Notes: generated by a model not told the origin, from the letters alone. A DNA stretch of 38,980 nucleotides from Marinobacter sp. X15-166B (GCF_001752365.1 NZ_MEIY01000001.1:1-38980); one strand, 5' to 3'. Shown: positions 19,217 through 28,051, counted from the first letter of the stretch. Made by a program: numbers and translations.

Positions 19217-19881
19217 TGAAACACCCGGTGTCCACCGTCCTCTTCGATCTGGACGGCACCCTTATCGATACCGCACCGGATTTCATCCGCTGCCTCAATC
19301 AGATGCGCACCGACCTCGGCATGGCCGCCTTGCCGGCGGAACAAGTCCGACGGTCGGTCTCCAACGGCGCGCGCGCCATGGTGGAAGTTGGCTTCGGTCT
19401 GCTCCCGGGCGACCCCGACTACGAGAGCCGTCATGCCCAGTTTCTGGATTTGTACGAACAGAACCTGGCCGCAGAAACCCGCTTGTTTCCGGGTATCGAG
19501 CGGGCGCTGGAATGGCTGGAAGCCCAGGCCATTCCCTGGGGTATTGTCACCAACAAGCCGGAACGGTTCACCACTCCGCTGCTTGCTGCGCTGCAACTGT
19601 CTGAGCGCTGTGCGGCGGTGATCTGCCCCGATCACGTCGAGCACCGCAAACCCCATCCGGAATCCCTGTTGCTGGCCTGCAAACAGCTGGGGGCCAACCC
19701 TGCTGACGGTATTTACGTAGGTGACCATCTGCGCGACATTGAAGCCGGCAGAAACGCCGGAATGACTACGGTTGCCGTGCGTTACGGCTACATTGAGAAC
19801 CCCGAAGACATTGATCTCTGGCAAGCCGACCACACGGTCGAGACCGTCAGTGAGCTGGTAAAACTGCTACAATACCGGTGA
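19216..19881 (+). CDS. mupP: HAD phosphatase, MupP / phosphoglycolate phosphatase type
   Basis: A 221-residue haloacid-dehalogenase phosphatase with the nucleophile motif FDLDGTL (Asp11, acid Asp13), the motif II Thr in VTNKPE, and GDHLRDIEAG near the end. Its position between ubiG and yciK matches MupP of Pseudomonas, the MurNAc-6-phosphate phosphatase of the peptidoglycan recycling route that bypasses de novo UDP-MurNAc synthesis. Sequence alone cannot separate it from phosphoglycolate phosphatase (Gph), so the name rests on context. Start at ATG 19216 overlaps the ubiG stop; a GTG at 19213 with GGAG 7 bases upstream is equally possible. Confidence 0.85.
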   Translation: MKHPVSTVLFDLDGTLIDTAPDFIRCLNQMRTDLGMAALPAEQVRRSVSNGARAMVEVGFGLLPGDPDYESRHAQFLDLYEQNLAAETRLFPGIERALEWLEAQAIPWGIVTNKPERFTTPLLAALQLSERCAAVICPDHVEHRKPHPESLLLACKQLGANPADGIYVGDHLRDIEAGRNAGMTTVAVRYGYIENPEDIDLWQADHTVETVSELVKLLQYR

Positions 19882-19919
19882 TCCAGCGAACCCGCACACC
19901 GTAAGACCGGAGATTTTAT

Positions 19920-20669
19920 ATGCACGACTATCACGCACCATCCGATCTGCTTGCCGACCGGATCATCCTGGTTACCGGTGCCGGTAGTGGCATTGGCCGG
20001 GTGGCCGCCAAGACTTACGCCGCCCATGGTGCCACTGTGATTCTGGTGGGCCGGACCACGTCCAAGCTGGAATCCGTTTACGATGAAATCGAAGCGGCCG
20101 GCCACCCCAAACCGGCCATAGTACCACTCAACCTGGAAGGGGCCGTGGTCAAGGATTACGACGAGCTGGCCATGGTCATCGAGGAAAATTTCGGCCGCCT
20201 CGACGGTCTCCTCCATAACGCCGGCATTCTGGGTTCGCGCACGCCGCTGGAGCTGTATGACCCGGAAACCTGGAATCAGGTCATGCAGGTGAATGTGACC
20301 GCACCGTTTTTGCTGACCCGGGCGCTCATTCCCTTGCTGCGCCAGTCTGCGGATGCCTCGGTTATTTTTACCTCTTCTGGCGTGGGCCGGACCGCCAAGG
20401 CCTACTGGGGGGCCTACGCGGTGTCCAAGTTTGCCACCGAAGGTCTGAGCCAGTTACTGGCGGATGAACTGGACGACGATCGCCATAACATCCGGGTAAA
20501 TGCTCTCAACCCCGGAGCCACCCGCACCAACATGCGCGCCCACGCCTACCCGGCCGAAAGCCCGGGCAACAACCCGCCCCCGGAAGACATCATGCCCATC
20601 TACCTGTACCTGATGGGCCGGGATTCCCAGGGGATCAACGGCCAACAACTGGATGCTCAGCCCAAGTAA
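19920..20669 (+). CDS. yciK: YciK-type short-chain dehydrogenase/reductase
   Basis: A 249-residue classical SDR with the NAD(P)-binding motif VTGAGSGIG, the NAG motif (LHNAGIL), a catalytic Ser in FTSSGVG and YWGAYAVSK with Tyr-x3-Lys. The end, INGQQLDAQPK, matches the YciK group. Its substrate is unknown. GGAG lies about 8 bases before the ATG. It follows mupP after 38 bases and its TAA overlaps the ATG of the next gene by one base. Confidence 0.9.
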   Translation: MHDYHAPSDLLADRIILVTGAGSGIGRVAAKTYAAHGATVILVGRTTSKLESVYDEIEAAGHPKPAIVPLNLEGAVVKDYDELAMVIEENFGRLDGLLHNAGILGSRTPLELYDPETWNQVMQVNVTAPFLLTRALIPLLRQSADASVIFTSSGVGRTAKAYWGAYAVSKFATEGLSQLLADELDDDRHNIRVNALNPGATRTNMRAHAYPAESPGNNPPPEDIMPIYLYLMGRDSQGINGQQLDAQPK

Positions 20670-20932
20670 TGGAATTGATTTTCTACACCACTGCGCAGTG
20701 CCACCTGTGTGAGCTGGCCGAAGCCTTATTGGTGCACACCCCCATGCCAGAACCCGTTCCTGTTGAGGTGGTGGATATCGCCCAATCGGAGGCACTGGTG
20801 GCCCGTTACGGCACCCGCATCCCGGTGCTGCGCCGCAATGACACGGGTGCCGAACTCGACTGGCCGTTCGATGCCGCTGCCCTGCACGCTTTTCTGGGCC
20901 CTCAACACCACAAGGATCATGCCCCATGCTGA
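20669..20932 (+). CDS. Glutaredoxin-family protein (DUF836 type)
   Basis: An 87-residue thioredoxin-fold protein with a CHLC active site (Cys13, Cys16) and the TRIPVL motif that supplies the cis-proline. It lacks the CPYC of classical glutaredoxin 1 and belongs with the small glutaredoxin_2/DUF836 proteins, whose partners are unknown. Its start overlaps the yciK stop by one base and its end overlaps yaaA by 7 bases, so the three genes are probably coupled. The pairing with yaaA suggests a redox or oxidative-stress role, which is inference. Confidence 0.85.
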   Translation: MELIFYTTAQCHLCELAEALLVHTPMPEPVPVEVVDIAQSEALVARYGTRIPVLRRNDTGAELDWPFDAAALHAFLGPQHHKDHAPC

Positions 20933-21699
20933 TGGTTATTTCCCCCGCCAAGACGCTCGATTTCGACAGCCCGCTGGCCACCGAGAACTACAGCCAGCCG
21001 GTGTTTCTGGATGACGCCTGCGAGCTGGTGGACCAACTGAAACAACTGGAGCCCCATCAGATCAGCCAGCTGATGAAAATCAGCGCCAAGCTGGGTGAGC
21101 TGAACGCGGACCGCTTCCAGAGCTGGCAAGCGCCATTTACCCCCGACAATGCCCGTCAGGCGGCGCTCGCCTTCAAGGGCGATGTGTACACCGGTCTGGA
21201 GGCGGAAACCTTCAGCGAGGCCGACTTCAGCTTTGCCCAGCAGCACCTGCGTATTCTGTCCGGGCTCTACGGACTGCTGCGGCCACTGGACCTGATGCAG
21301 GCCTATCGACTGGAAATGGGGACCCGGTTTGAAAACACCCGCGGTAAGGATCTGTACGCCTTCTGGGGCAGCCAGATCACCGATGAACTCAACCGCCAGC
21401 TGGCAGCAGATGATGGCGTGTTGGTGAATCTGGCGTCGAACGAGTACTTCAAAAGTGTTCAGAAAAAACAGCTGCAGGGCCGACTGATTACCCCGCATTT
21501 CAAGGACTGGAAGAGTGGTCAGTACAAGATCATCAGTTTCTACGCCAAAAAAGCGCGCGGCCTGATGTGCCGCTACGCCATTCAGAACCAGATCACCCAG
21601 GCCGATGATCTCAAGGGCTTTGATACCGACGGCTACCGCTTCAGTGTCGAGCAATCCGATGCTGACAACTGGGTGTTCCTGCGCAACGAACCTGCTTAA
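20926..21699 (+). CDS. yaaA: Peroxide stress protein YaaA
   Basis: The 257-residue product matches YaaA (UPF0246; E. coli 258): [16 protein letters not shown] at the start, [20 protein letters not shown] in the middle, [13 protein letters not shown] and a C-terminal VFLRN. In E. coli YaaA lowers intracellular iron during hydrogen peroxide stress and belongs to the OxyR regulon; the fold binds DNA. It overlaps the glutaredoxin-family gene and is followed by a small membrane protein gene after 23 bases. I see no OxyR site in front of it, because it lies inside the operon. Confidence 0.95.
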   Translation: MLMVISPAKTLDFDSPLATENYSQPVFLDDACELVDQLKQLEPHQISQLMKISAKLGELNADRFQSWQAPFTPDNARQAALAFKGDVYTGLEAETFSEADFSFAQQHLRILSGLYGLLRPLDLMQAYRLEMGTRFENTRGKDLYAFWGSQITDELNRQLAADDGVLVNLASNEYFKSVQKKQLQGRLITPHFKDWKSGQYKIISFYAKKARGLMCRYAIQNQITQADDLKGFDTDGYRFSVEQSDADNWVFLRNEPA

Positions 21700-21722
21700 T
21701 CCACTATCATTCAGGATGTTAT

Positions 21723-21923
21723 ATGACTGAAGCTGTTTTCGCTCAGCTGTCCATGATGGTACTGCTGACCGCTCTTATTACCTGGATGGGCTTCATCGTC
21801 TGGGACTTGTCCAAAAAATCGAAGGCCGGCCGCTTTGGTACCTTCGCCTTGTTCACCATCCTCGGGGCCGGTGTCGTCGGCTTTATCATCAAAACCGTAC
21901 TGGTTGAAATCATGCAGATATGA
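21723..21923 (+). CDS. DUF2788 small membrane protein
   Basis: A 66-residue protein with two transmembrane segments (about 9-27 and 42-61) joined by a short basic loop (SKKSKAGR). This fits the DUF2788 family, which has no known function. The gene starts 23 bases after yaaA and is likely on the same transcript. Confidence 0.8.
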   Translation: MTEAVFAQLSMMVLLTALITWMGFIVWDLSKKSKAGRFGTFALFTILGAGVVGFIIKTVLVEIMQI

Positions 21924-22010
21924 GCCTTTACGGTTGCGGTGCGCTCACCGTATGATGCGCCCCTTTTTGCTATGCCCGCAGACTTACCTTTGTAACAAGG
22001 ATTGATTGCC

Positions 22011-23018
22011 ATGTGGTTCCGTAATGCCCGTGTTTTCCGCTTCACCAAACCCGTTGATATTTCCGCCGAGCAGCTGGAACAGGCGCTGGCCGCCGACGCC
22101 TTCAAACCCTGCGGCCCACAGGAAACCGTGCGTCACGGCTGGGTACCGCCGCTGGGCAAACACAGCGAGCAACTGGTGCACAGCGCCAATGGTTATCACC
22201 TGATTACCCTGCGCAAAGAAGAAAAGCTGTTGCCGGGATCGGTGGTCAAAGAACTGGTGGATGAAAAGGTTGAAGCCATTGAGGCCGAACAACACCGCAA
22301 GCTGCGCCGCGCCGAGAAGGACGAAATCAAAGAACAGGTCATGCTGGAAATGCTGCCCCAGGCATTTTCTAAAAACCGCCGCAGCTACGCCTACCTGGCG
22401 CCGAAAGACGGTGTCATGGTGGTGGACGCCGGCTCGGCCAAACAGGCGGACGAGCTGGCCTCGGCGCTGCGCAAGAGTATCGGTTCCTTACCCGTGCGCC
22501 CACCGGCGGTCACCCAGGCACCGGCGCTTACCCTGACCGGATGGCTGGATGAATCCATTGATGTACCGGCCAGCCTGACTCTGGGCGACGAGTGCGAATT
22601 GAAAGCCCCGGGCGAAGACGGCGGTGTGGTGCGTTGCAAAGGGCTGGATCTGCAGGGCGACGAGATTCGCAGTCACCTGGATGCCGGCATGCAGGCCACC
22701 CGCCTGGCCCTCACCTGGGAAGATTCTGTGTCGTTTGTACTGGATGAGGAGCTGGGCATACGCCGGCTCAAATTTGGGGACACCCTGCAGGAAAAGCTGG
22801 ACGATGTGGATGCGGATGACGCCGCAGCGCGGTTTGATGCATCCTTCTCACTTATGACTCTGGAGTTGGCACGCCTGATTCCGGGGTTGCTGGTGGCACT
22901 AGGCGGCGAAGACCGGTCGGCGATTGTTGACGGTGACCGGTCTGAGCGGCCTGCGCCGGTTGCGGCGGCTGACGTTGAAGCGGAAGTGGCAATGGACTCA
23001 ACGCAACCGCCCTGGTAA
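22011..23018 (+). CDS. rdgC: Recombination-associated protein RdgC
   Basis: RdgC is a ring-forming DNA-binding protein that inhibits RecA-mediated strand exchange. The 335-residue product starts MWFRNARVFRFTKP as in the family and carries QETVRHGWVPPLG, KNRRSYAYLAPKDG and LTWEDSVSFVLDEELGIRRLKF. E. coli RdgC has 303 residues; the excess here is an acidic, probably disordered tail after residue 300 (AAADVEAEVAMDS). ATG 22011 is preferred over the in-frame TTG 22002, which is too close to the AAGG at 21997. Together with recX this window has two negative regulators of RecA. Confidence 0.95.
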   Translation: MWFRNARVFRFTKPVDISAEQLEQALAADAFKPCGPQETVRHGWVPPLGKHSEQLVHSANGYHLITLRKEEKLLPGSVVKELVDEKVEAIEAEQHRKLRRAEKDEIKEQVMLEMLPQAFSKNRRSYAYLAPKDGVMVVDAGSAKQADELASALRKSIGSLPVRPPAVTQAPALTLTGWLDESIDVPASLTLGDECELKAPGEDGGVVRCKGLDLQGDEIRSHLDAGMQATRLALTWEDSVSFVLDEELGIRRLKFGDTLQEKLDDVDADDAAARFDASFSLMTLELARLIPGLLVALGGEDRSAIVDGDRSERPAPVAAADVEAEVAMDSTQPPW

Positions 23019-23031
23019 TCCAGGACAAGAC

Positions 23032-23055
23032 GGGGACAGGCTGAAGCCAGTCCCC
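23032..23055. terminator. Hairpin between convergent rdgC and pat
   Basis: GGGGAC pairs with GTCCCC around an inner GGC-TGAA-GCC stem. It stands 13 bases past rdgC and 26 bases past the pat stop on the other strand, so it could serve both. No T run follows on either side, which weakens the call. Confidence 0.5.
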
Positions 23056-23081
23056 CGTAGCCTGCCCCCTTCCCTCGAACT

Positions 23082-25826
23082 TCAGTGCCTCACTTTACCG
23101 AGGCGCTCCCGCTGCCAGTCTTTCTCCGGCTCATTCAGCACCAGGCGCAGGTCCATCACTTCTTCTTCCGGATTGTAGCTGATGTCAAACCCCAACTGCT
23201 CGCCCAGGCGCAGCATGGGGCGGTTATCCGGCAAGACATTGCCCACCATCTCCACCGTGCCCCGTGACCGGCAATAGTCGATCATTTTCTGCATCAACGC
23301 ACTGCCCAGCCCTTCGTTCTTCATGTCGTCGTGAACCATCAGCGCAAATTCACAGCGCAGATTGTCGGCGTCGGTCCATACCCGCACCGTACCCAGGGTT
23401 TCTTCCCCGCTGCCTTCTTCTTTCGGAGCGTTGGCGATGAAAACCATCTCCCGGTCGTAATCAATCTGCACCATCTGGGCCACGTCTTCCCGGGAGAAGT
23501 GTTTCCGGTACTGGAAAAACCGATAGCGGATGGAGTCCGGCGACTGCCGCTCATGGAAGACCCGGTGGGCGGGTTCGTCTTCCGCCAGCACCGGTCGCAC
23601 AATTACCTTCCGGCCCGTCTTGGGCAACACGATCCATTCTTCCAGCTCTCGGGGGTAGGGCTGAATAATCGGCAGGCCCGGTTGCTCCGACAAATCGATG
23701 GCCACATCCACGGCCACCGCCCCCTGCTGATCGAACAGCAGGGGCGCGATTTCCAGCCCCTTGATCCGGGGGATATCAATCACGATCTGCGACAGGGTCA
23801 CCAGGATCTCGGTGACCGCCCGGATGTCTTCTTCCGGCCGATAACTGTGCTCCCGCAATAACTTGTACATGTAGGTGCGACGCAGCAACTCCCGGGCCAG
23901 CGCCATGTTCAGCGGGGGCAGGGCAATTTGCCGGTCGCTGAGCACGTTGATCCTGGCTCCCGAAGCACCACACACCACCAGCGGGCCGAAATTCTCGTCC
24001 CGGGTGATGCCGACGCTGAATTCGATGCCGCCCAGATGTTGATAGCTGTACTGCACGCCGAACCCAAGAAACTCGCTGTTTGGCCAGTGTTTCTGGTACT
24101 CCTCCGTCAATATCCGGCAGGCTTCCAGAACCGCTACTTCGTTACTCAACCCCTGCAGGGTTGATTTGTAGCGGCCGCGTCCGGCGACCCGTTCCCGGAA
24201 CGGATGGCAGGACTCCTGGTGGATCAGGGTAATATCGATGGGCCGTCGTTCCATGGCAAAAATGGCCACGACCTCGGCATCGTCCTCGCAGTACCAGGTA
24301 TCGACGGTCCGGATTCCGTAGTCCCGCAGTACCTCGCGGGCTTCCCGGTTGGACAAGTGTAAGTGTTCCTTCCGCAGTGCATTGGTCACGATCTTGCGGC
24401 TCGCCACCCGGTCGGCAAAATGGTCGGTAAACGACTCCGGTGTCTCCGCCAGCAAGCGCTGCACCCGCTGGTGATTGACATGCTGCATGAGCGCTATGAC
24501 CGCCTTCTCGGGGGAGAAAAACGACGGAATACCCGCACGGTAAAACTCGTCCCGGGCTTCCATTACCGTACTCTGCCCCATCCAGCTGGTGAGTATATTG
24601 AGCCGGGTACCCTTGGCTGCACCAATCACCGCACTGGCCACCTCCAGACTGTCCTCGGTCAGGCTGGGGGCATAGAGCACCATAACGTTGGACACGCCGG
24701 GGTCCCGGGCCAGCACCTTGATCACCTTGGCATAGAGTTCCGGCGAGGCGTCATAGTTGAGGTCGATGGGGTTCTTGCGGGTCCAGTAAGGCGGCAACAA
24801 TTTCGCCAGCTCGTCGATGGTGTCCGCCGCCAGCTGCGTCAGCTCGCCACCGCGAGAGGCCAGCCGGTCGACCGCCAGCACCCCGGGGCCCACCCCGTTC
24901 GCCATGACCACCACCGATTCGCGCCTCAGTGGGCGCATGCGCGACAAGGTTTCCAGCGCATCGAACATTTGCCCCAGGCCATCCACCCGCAACACCCCGG
25001 CGCGTTGCAAAATGGCATCGAATATCGGATCCGTCCGGTGCAGGCCCGCCGGCAGTCGGTAGGGCGACCACTCAGATTCCGGCACCCGTCCGCTTTTCAC
25101 CACGATGACCGGTTTGGTGCGGGAAGCCACGCGCATGGCCGACATGAACCGCCGCGGATTGGGAATACTCTCGATGTGCAGCAAAATGGCGCGGGTTTGA
25201 TGGTCCTGAGCCAGATAGTCGATCAGATCATCGTGATCAATGTCCATGCCATCGCCAAGGGTCAGGAAATAGGAAAACCCGACACCGCGGGCAAAGGCCC
25301 AATCAATAACCGAACTGGCGATGCTTCCCGACTGGCCAATGAACGCCACCTTGCCGGGGATAGCCCCCATATGGGCGTAGGTTGCGTTCAGGTGACGCGC
25401 CGGCACCATGAGACCAATGGTGTCGGGCCCAAGCAGACGGATGCCGGTCTTGTTGGCGGCGTCACGCACCGAATACATCAACGGCCGGCCGGTTTTGCTG
25501 TGGGTCCGGGACATCCCCCCGGTCATCACAATGGCGGTGCGAACCCCCGCTTCGCCCAGCCGGCGAATCACCCGGGGCACGGTATCCGGAGGGGTGCAGA
25601 CGATCGCCAGATCGGGGGTAAATTCCATGCGGGACACGGTGCTCACACAGGGAACCCCGTGAACATTGTCGTAATCTTGCGGGTTGATGACCAGCAGCTT
25701 GCCGGGGTAGGACCCGCCCAGCAGGTTACGAAGCACCATGCCTCCCAGGTTATCCGCGCGTTCCGAGGCCCCCACTACCGCGATGGAAGCGGGGTTGAAC
25801 AAACTTTCAAGATAGCGGGTACCCAA
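23082..25826 (-). CDS. pat: Protein lysine acetyltransferase, acyl-CoA synthetase (NDP-forming) plus GNAT domain
   Basis: A 914-residue protein of the Pat/PatZ (YfiQ, Pka) type, which acetylates lysines of enzymes such as acetyl-CoA synthetase. In order: a CoA-binding domain (FNPASIAVVGASERADNLGGMV), a succinyl-CoA-ligase-like part (about 130-460), an ATP-grasp-like part (about 480-710) and a C-terminal GNAT acetyltransferase (about 735-890; NEGLGSALM is the acetyl-CoA loop). The start is TTG 25826: AGGAG lies 9 bases upstream, and the first residues (MGTRYLESLF) agree with pseudomonad homologues. A promoter is visible at 25876-25903. Divergent from the histone-deacetylase-family gene. Confidence 0.92.
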   Translation of the reverse strand: MGTRYLESLFNPASIAVVGASERADNLGGMVLRNLLGGSYPGKLLVINPQDYDNVHGVPCVSTVSRMEFTPDLAIVCTPPDTVPRVIRRLGEAGVRTAIVMTGGMSRTHSKTGRPLMYSVRDAANKTGIRLLGPDTIGLMVPARHLNATYAHMGAIPGKVAFIGQSGSIASSVIDWAFARGVGFSYFLTLGDGMDIDHDDLIDYLAQDHQTRAILLHIESIPNPRRFMSAMRVASRTKPVIVVKSGRVPESEWSPYRLPAGLHRTDPIFDAILQRAGVLRVDGLGQMFDALETLSRMRPLRRESVVVMANGVGPGVLAVDRLASRGGELTQLAADTIDELAKLLPPYWTRKNPIDLNYDASPELYAKVIKVLARDPGVSNVMVLYAPSLTEDSLEVASAVIGAAKGTRLNILTSWMGQSTVMEARDEFYRAGIPSFFSPEKAVIALMQHVNHQRVQRLLAETPESFTDHFADRVASRKIVTNALRKEHLHLSNREAREVLRDYGIRTVDTWYCEDDAEVVAIFAMERRPIDITLIHQESCHPFRERVAGRGRYKSTLQGLSNEVAVLEACRILTEEYQKHWPNSEFLGFGVQYSYQHLGGIEFSVGITRDENFGPLVVCGASGARINVLSDRQIALPPLNMALARELLRRTYMYKLLREHSYRPEEDIRAVTEILVTLSQIVIDIPRIKGLEIAPLLFDQQGAVAVDVAIDLSEQPGLPIIQPYPRELEEWIVLPKTGRKVIVRPVLAEDEPAHRVFHERQSPDSIRYRFFQYRKHFSREDVAQMVQIDYDREMVFIANAPKEEGSGEETLGTVRVWTDADNLRCEFALMVHDDMKNEGLGSALMQKMIDYCRSRGTVEMVGNVLPDNRPMLRLGEQLGFDISYNPEEEVMDLRLVLNEPEKDWQRERLGKVRH

Positions 25827-25875
25827 AATCCGAATCTCCTGATGTCATGGTGTCTGCGTTCGCTTTAGGTCTTTT

Positions 25876-25903
25876 ATCTTAGGCGCTCCGACCCTGATGT
25901 AAA
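25876..25903 (-). promoter_or_regulatory. Probable sigma70 promoter for pat
   Basis: Minus-strand TTTACA (25898-25903), 16-base spacer, TAAGAT (25876-25881), about 50 bases before the TTG start. Confidence 0.5.
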
Positions 25904-26081
25904 ACACTCCGCGGGACAAACCGCCGCCACGGGCCTCACCGACCGACAATTCGGCGACCGCGAACTTCCCTGCTACCATGGTGGGAAACAAACGGTGCCA
26001 CACGGCACCGGCCCCTCACTGGACACGGACGCGCAATGACAACGGCACTTTTTTTCACACGACGATTGCAGAAAACACGAC

Positions 26082-26960
26082 ATGGGGCCGGACCACCCCG
26101 AGTCACCCGATCGGTTGCTGGCCATTACCCGCCATCTGCAGTCCCTCGATCTGGCCGCACAGTTGGACTGGGTAACGCCCGAGGAGGCAACCCACGATCA
26201 GCTGCTGATGGTGCACCCGGAAGCTTATCTGCAGCAACTGGAGATGATGCAGCCCGCCAGCGGGCGAGTGTTTACCGACCCGGACACCGCCATGACCGCA
26301 GATACCCTGAGAGCGGCTAAGTTGGCAGCCGGCGCCAATATTGCAGCGGTCGACATGGTATTGAGCAACCAGGTCACCAACGCGTTTGCCTGCACCCGGC
26401 CCCCCGGCCATCACGCCGAGCGCGGCACCTCCATGGGCTTCTGCTTCTACAACAACATCGCGCTCGCCGCCATGCGGGCGCTGAACTTTCACCGTCTCAA
26501 CCGGGTTGCCATCGTCGACTTCGATGTGCACCAGGGCAACGGTACCATTGACGTGTTTCAGGGCGATGAGCGCGTGCTGATCTGCTCCAGTTTCCAGCAC
26601 CCGTTCTACCCCCACTCCCACGTGTACCGGCAGGCGGCCAACATCGTCAACACGCCCATCCTGGCGGGCACCTCGGCGCAGGACTACCGCCTGGCGGTGG
26701 AGGCCGACTGGCTGCAGCGATTGCACGACTTCCGGCCGGAACTGGTGCTGGTCTCTGCGGGGTTTGATGGGCACCGCCTGGACCCTCTGGCGGAGCTGAA
26801 TCTGGAAGCGGCGGATTACCGCTGGCTAACCGATATGCTCACCGGCGTCGCCCGCGACCACGCCGACAACCGGCTGGTGTCCACTCTGGAGGGGGGCTAC
26901 CACCTGCAAGCGCTGGCGGAGAGTGTCGCCGCTCATCTGCAGGGTCTGGTTGCAGTGTAA
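26082..26960 (+). CDS. Histone deacetylase / acetylpolyamine amidohydrolase family protein (N-terminus shifted out of frame)
   Basis: A zinc-dependent deacetylase fold. Visible motifs: TRPPGHHAE (active-site His pair), VDFDVHQGNGT (zinc Asp and His) and SAGFDGH (zinc Asp). Bacterial members remove acetyl groups from small amines or proteins. The 292 residues from ATG 26082 begin at MGPDHPESPDRL, but relatives have about 15 more residues with H-x2-C-x2-H ahead. Those residues are encoded upstream (HDDCRKHDM) in this frame, while the likely start ATG at 26036 (MTTALF) is in another. Removing one T from the T7 run at 26049-26055 joins them into a 307-codon gene. Either a real frameshift, an error, or internal initiation. 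Its neighbour pat makes the opposite modification. Confidence 0.85.
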   Translation: MGPDHPESPDRLLAITRHLQSLDLAAQLDWVTPEEATHDQLLMVHPEAYLQQLEMMQPASGRVFTDPDTAMTADTLRAAKLAAGANIAAVDMVLSNQVTNAFACTRPPGHHAERGTSMGFCFYNNIALAAMRALNFHRLNRVAIVDFDVHQGNGTIDVFQGDERVLICSSFQHPFYPHSHVYRQAANIVNTPILAGTSAQDYRLAVEADWLQRLHDFRPELVLVSAGFDGHRLDPLAELNLEAADYRWLTDMLTGVARDHADNRLVSTLEGGYHLQALAESVAAHLQGLVAV

Positions 26961-26972
26961 CCCGACGCCCGG

Positions 26973-27891
26973 CTAGCCGTTGGAGTCCGGAGAGCGGTAG
27001 CCGGCTGCCTGTTGGAAGCTGCTACGATCGCCTTCCCGCTCCAGCCGCACCGTGGTGCGCCGGTTGTCAGCCGCCCGCCGGGAGACAGGGAAACGTTCGC
27101 CGTGGGCGCGGACAATAACCAGCTCTGCCGGCACCCCATGGGCCAGCAGGTACTCCGCGACTGCATTGGCCCGCTGTTCCGATAACGCCCGGTTGTGTAT
27201 CCGGCTGCCGACATGGTCGGTGTGACCGTCCACCAGCACCCGTTCAACGGTGGTGTCCGCCAATACGTAGGCAACAATGCTATCCAGCAGGCGTTCGTCA
27301 GCCGCGGACAGCACCGCACTGTCGACAGCAAAGGGGATTCGGGCGTGTTTTATCTGCTCGAAATTGGCCGGCAACAACCCGGCAACGCATCCCTGATAGG
27401 CGGAAAACCGGGGCGCGAAATTGATGTTTGACAGACGCACCCGTACCGGCTCGCCACCGTACCAGGCCTGACGGGTAACCGTCGGGGTCATCCCCCGCAG
27501 CAGCCCCTGCGCCATCACCTGGGTCTGCTCCGGCCCCAGGGCCAGAGAGCGGCGGCCTTCGCCAACCTGCACGCGACCCACCGCCCGGGGGGGCCACCCC
27601 GGGCCGCCAGGCCGGCGCCTCGACCGTCAACAGCCCGGTGCCGGGCTTCATCAGCGGGGTATCGGATTCAAGATAAAAGCGGAGGGTTTCACCCGCCCGA
27701 TGCTGGAAGACGGCCCGGCCGTACCCGGGAACCTCGTGGGTCAGGGTGCAGTCAAACACCGACGCAGACAAATACCACTGACTGTTTTCGATGCCCGCAC
27801 CGTAGGTCTGCGCCTGCGCCGGCCCCACCGCCATGGCCACCCACAAAGCAATCGGTGTGATTGATCTTCTCAGCAGTGCCTGGCCCCACAT
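26973..27891 (-). pseudogene. motY: MotY-type flagellar motor protein, interrupted by a one-base frameshift
   Basis: MotY forms the T-ring that anchors the stator of the polar flagellar motor. The gene is read in two frames. The first (from ATG 27891) encodes a signal peptide (ALWVAMAVGPAQA) and the MotY N-domain (NSQWYLSASVFDC, VPGYGRAVFQH). The second, ending at 26973, encodes the rest (MTPTVTRQAWYGGE) and an OmpA-like peptidoglycan-binding domain (DGHTDHVGS, NRALSEQRA). The frames meet at a G7 run (27587-27593); with six G the join reads GVAPRAVGRVQVGEG and yields 305 residues, a normal MotY length. A FliA promoter precedes it. Divergent from pyrC and convergent with the deacetylase gene. 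It may be intact in the cell if the run was misread. Confidence 0.85.
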
Positions 27892-27925
27892 ACATTCCCG
27901 CCCAATATAATCCGTGACTACACAG

Positions 27926-27952
27926 GTATCGGCTGCAGCAGTCGTATCTTTA
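27926..27952 (-). promoter_or_regulatory. FliA (sigma28) flagellar promoter for motY
   Basis: Minus strand TAAAGATA (27945-27952), exactly 11 bases, then GCCGATAC (27926-27933). The sigma28 consensus is TAAAGTTT-N11-GCCGATAA, so the -35 matches 6 of 8 and the -10 7 of 8 with the right spacing. It lies 34 bases before the motY ATG, as expected for a late flagellar gene. Confidence 0.8.
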
Positions 27953-27964
27953 GTGCCCGATCGC

Positions 27965-27993
27965 ATTCAATCAAAATACGCATCTGATATACT
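27965..27993 (+). promoter_or_regulatory. Probable extended -10 promoter for pyrC
   Basis: TATACT (27988-27993) preceded directly by TGA (an extended -10), with a poor -35 ATTCAA (27965-27970) at 17 bases. A leader of about 50 bases would follow to the pyrC ATG. Confidence 0.5.
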
Positions 27994-28051
27994 CTCGCCG
28001 TTAATAAACTGGCAAAAGTAATTCAGCCCCCCGCATTCAGGATAGCGACCC

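Noticed and set aside
24363..25868. A 501-codon open frame antisense to pat
   Set aside because: Shadow frame; no family motif and no ribosome site.
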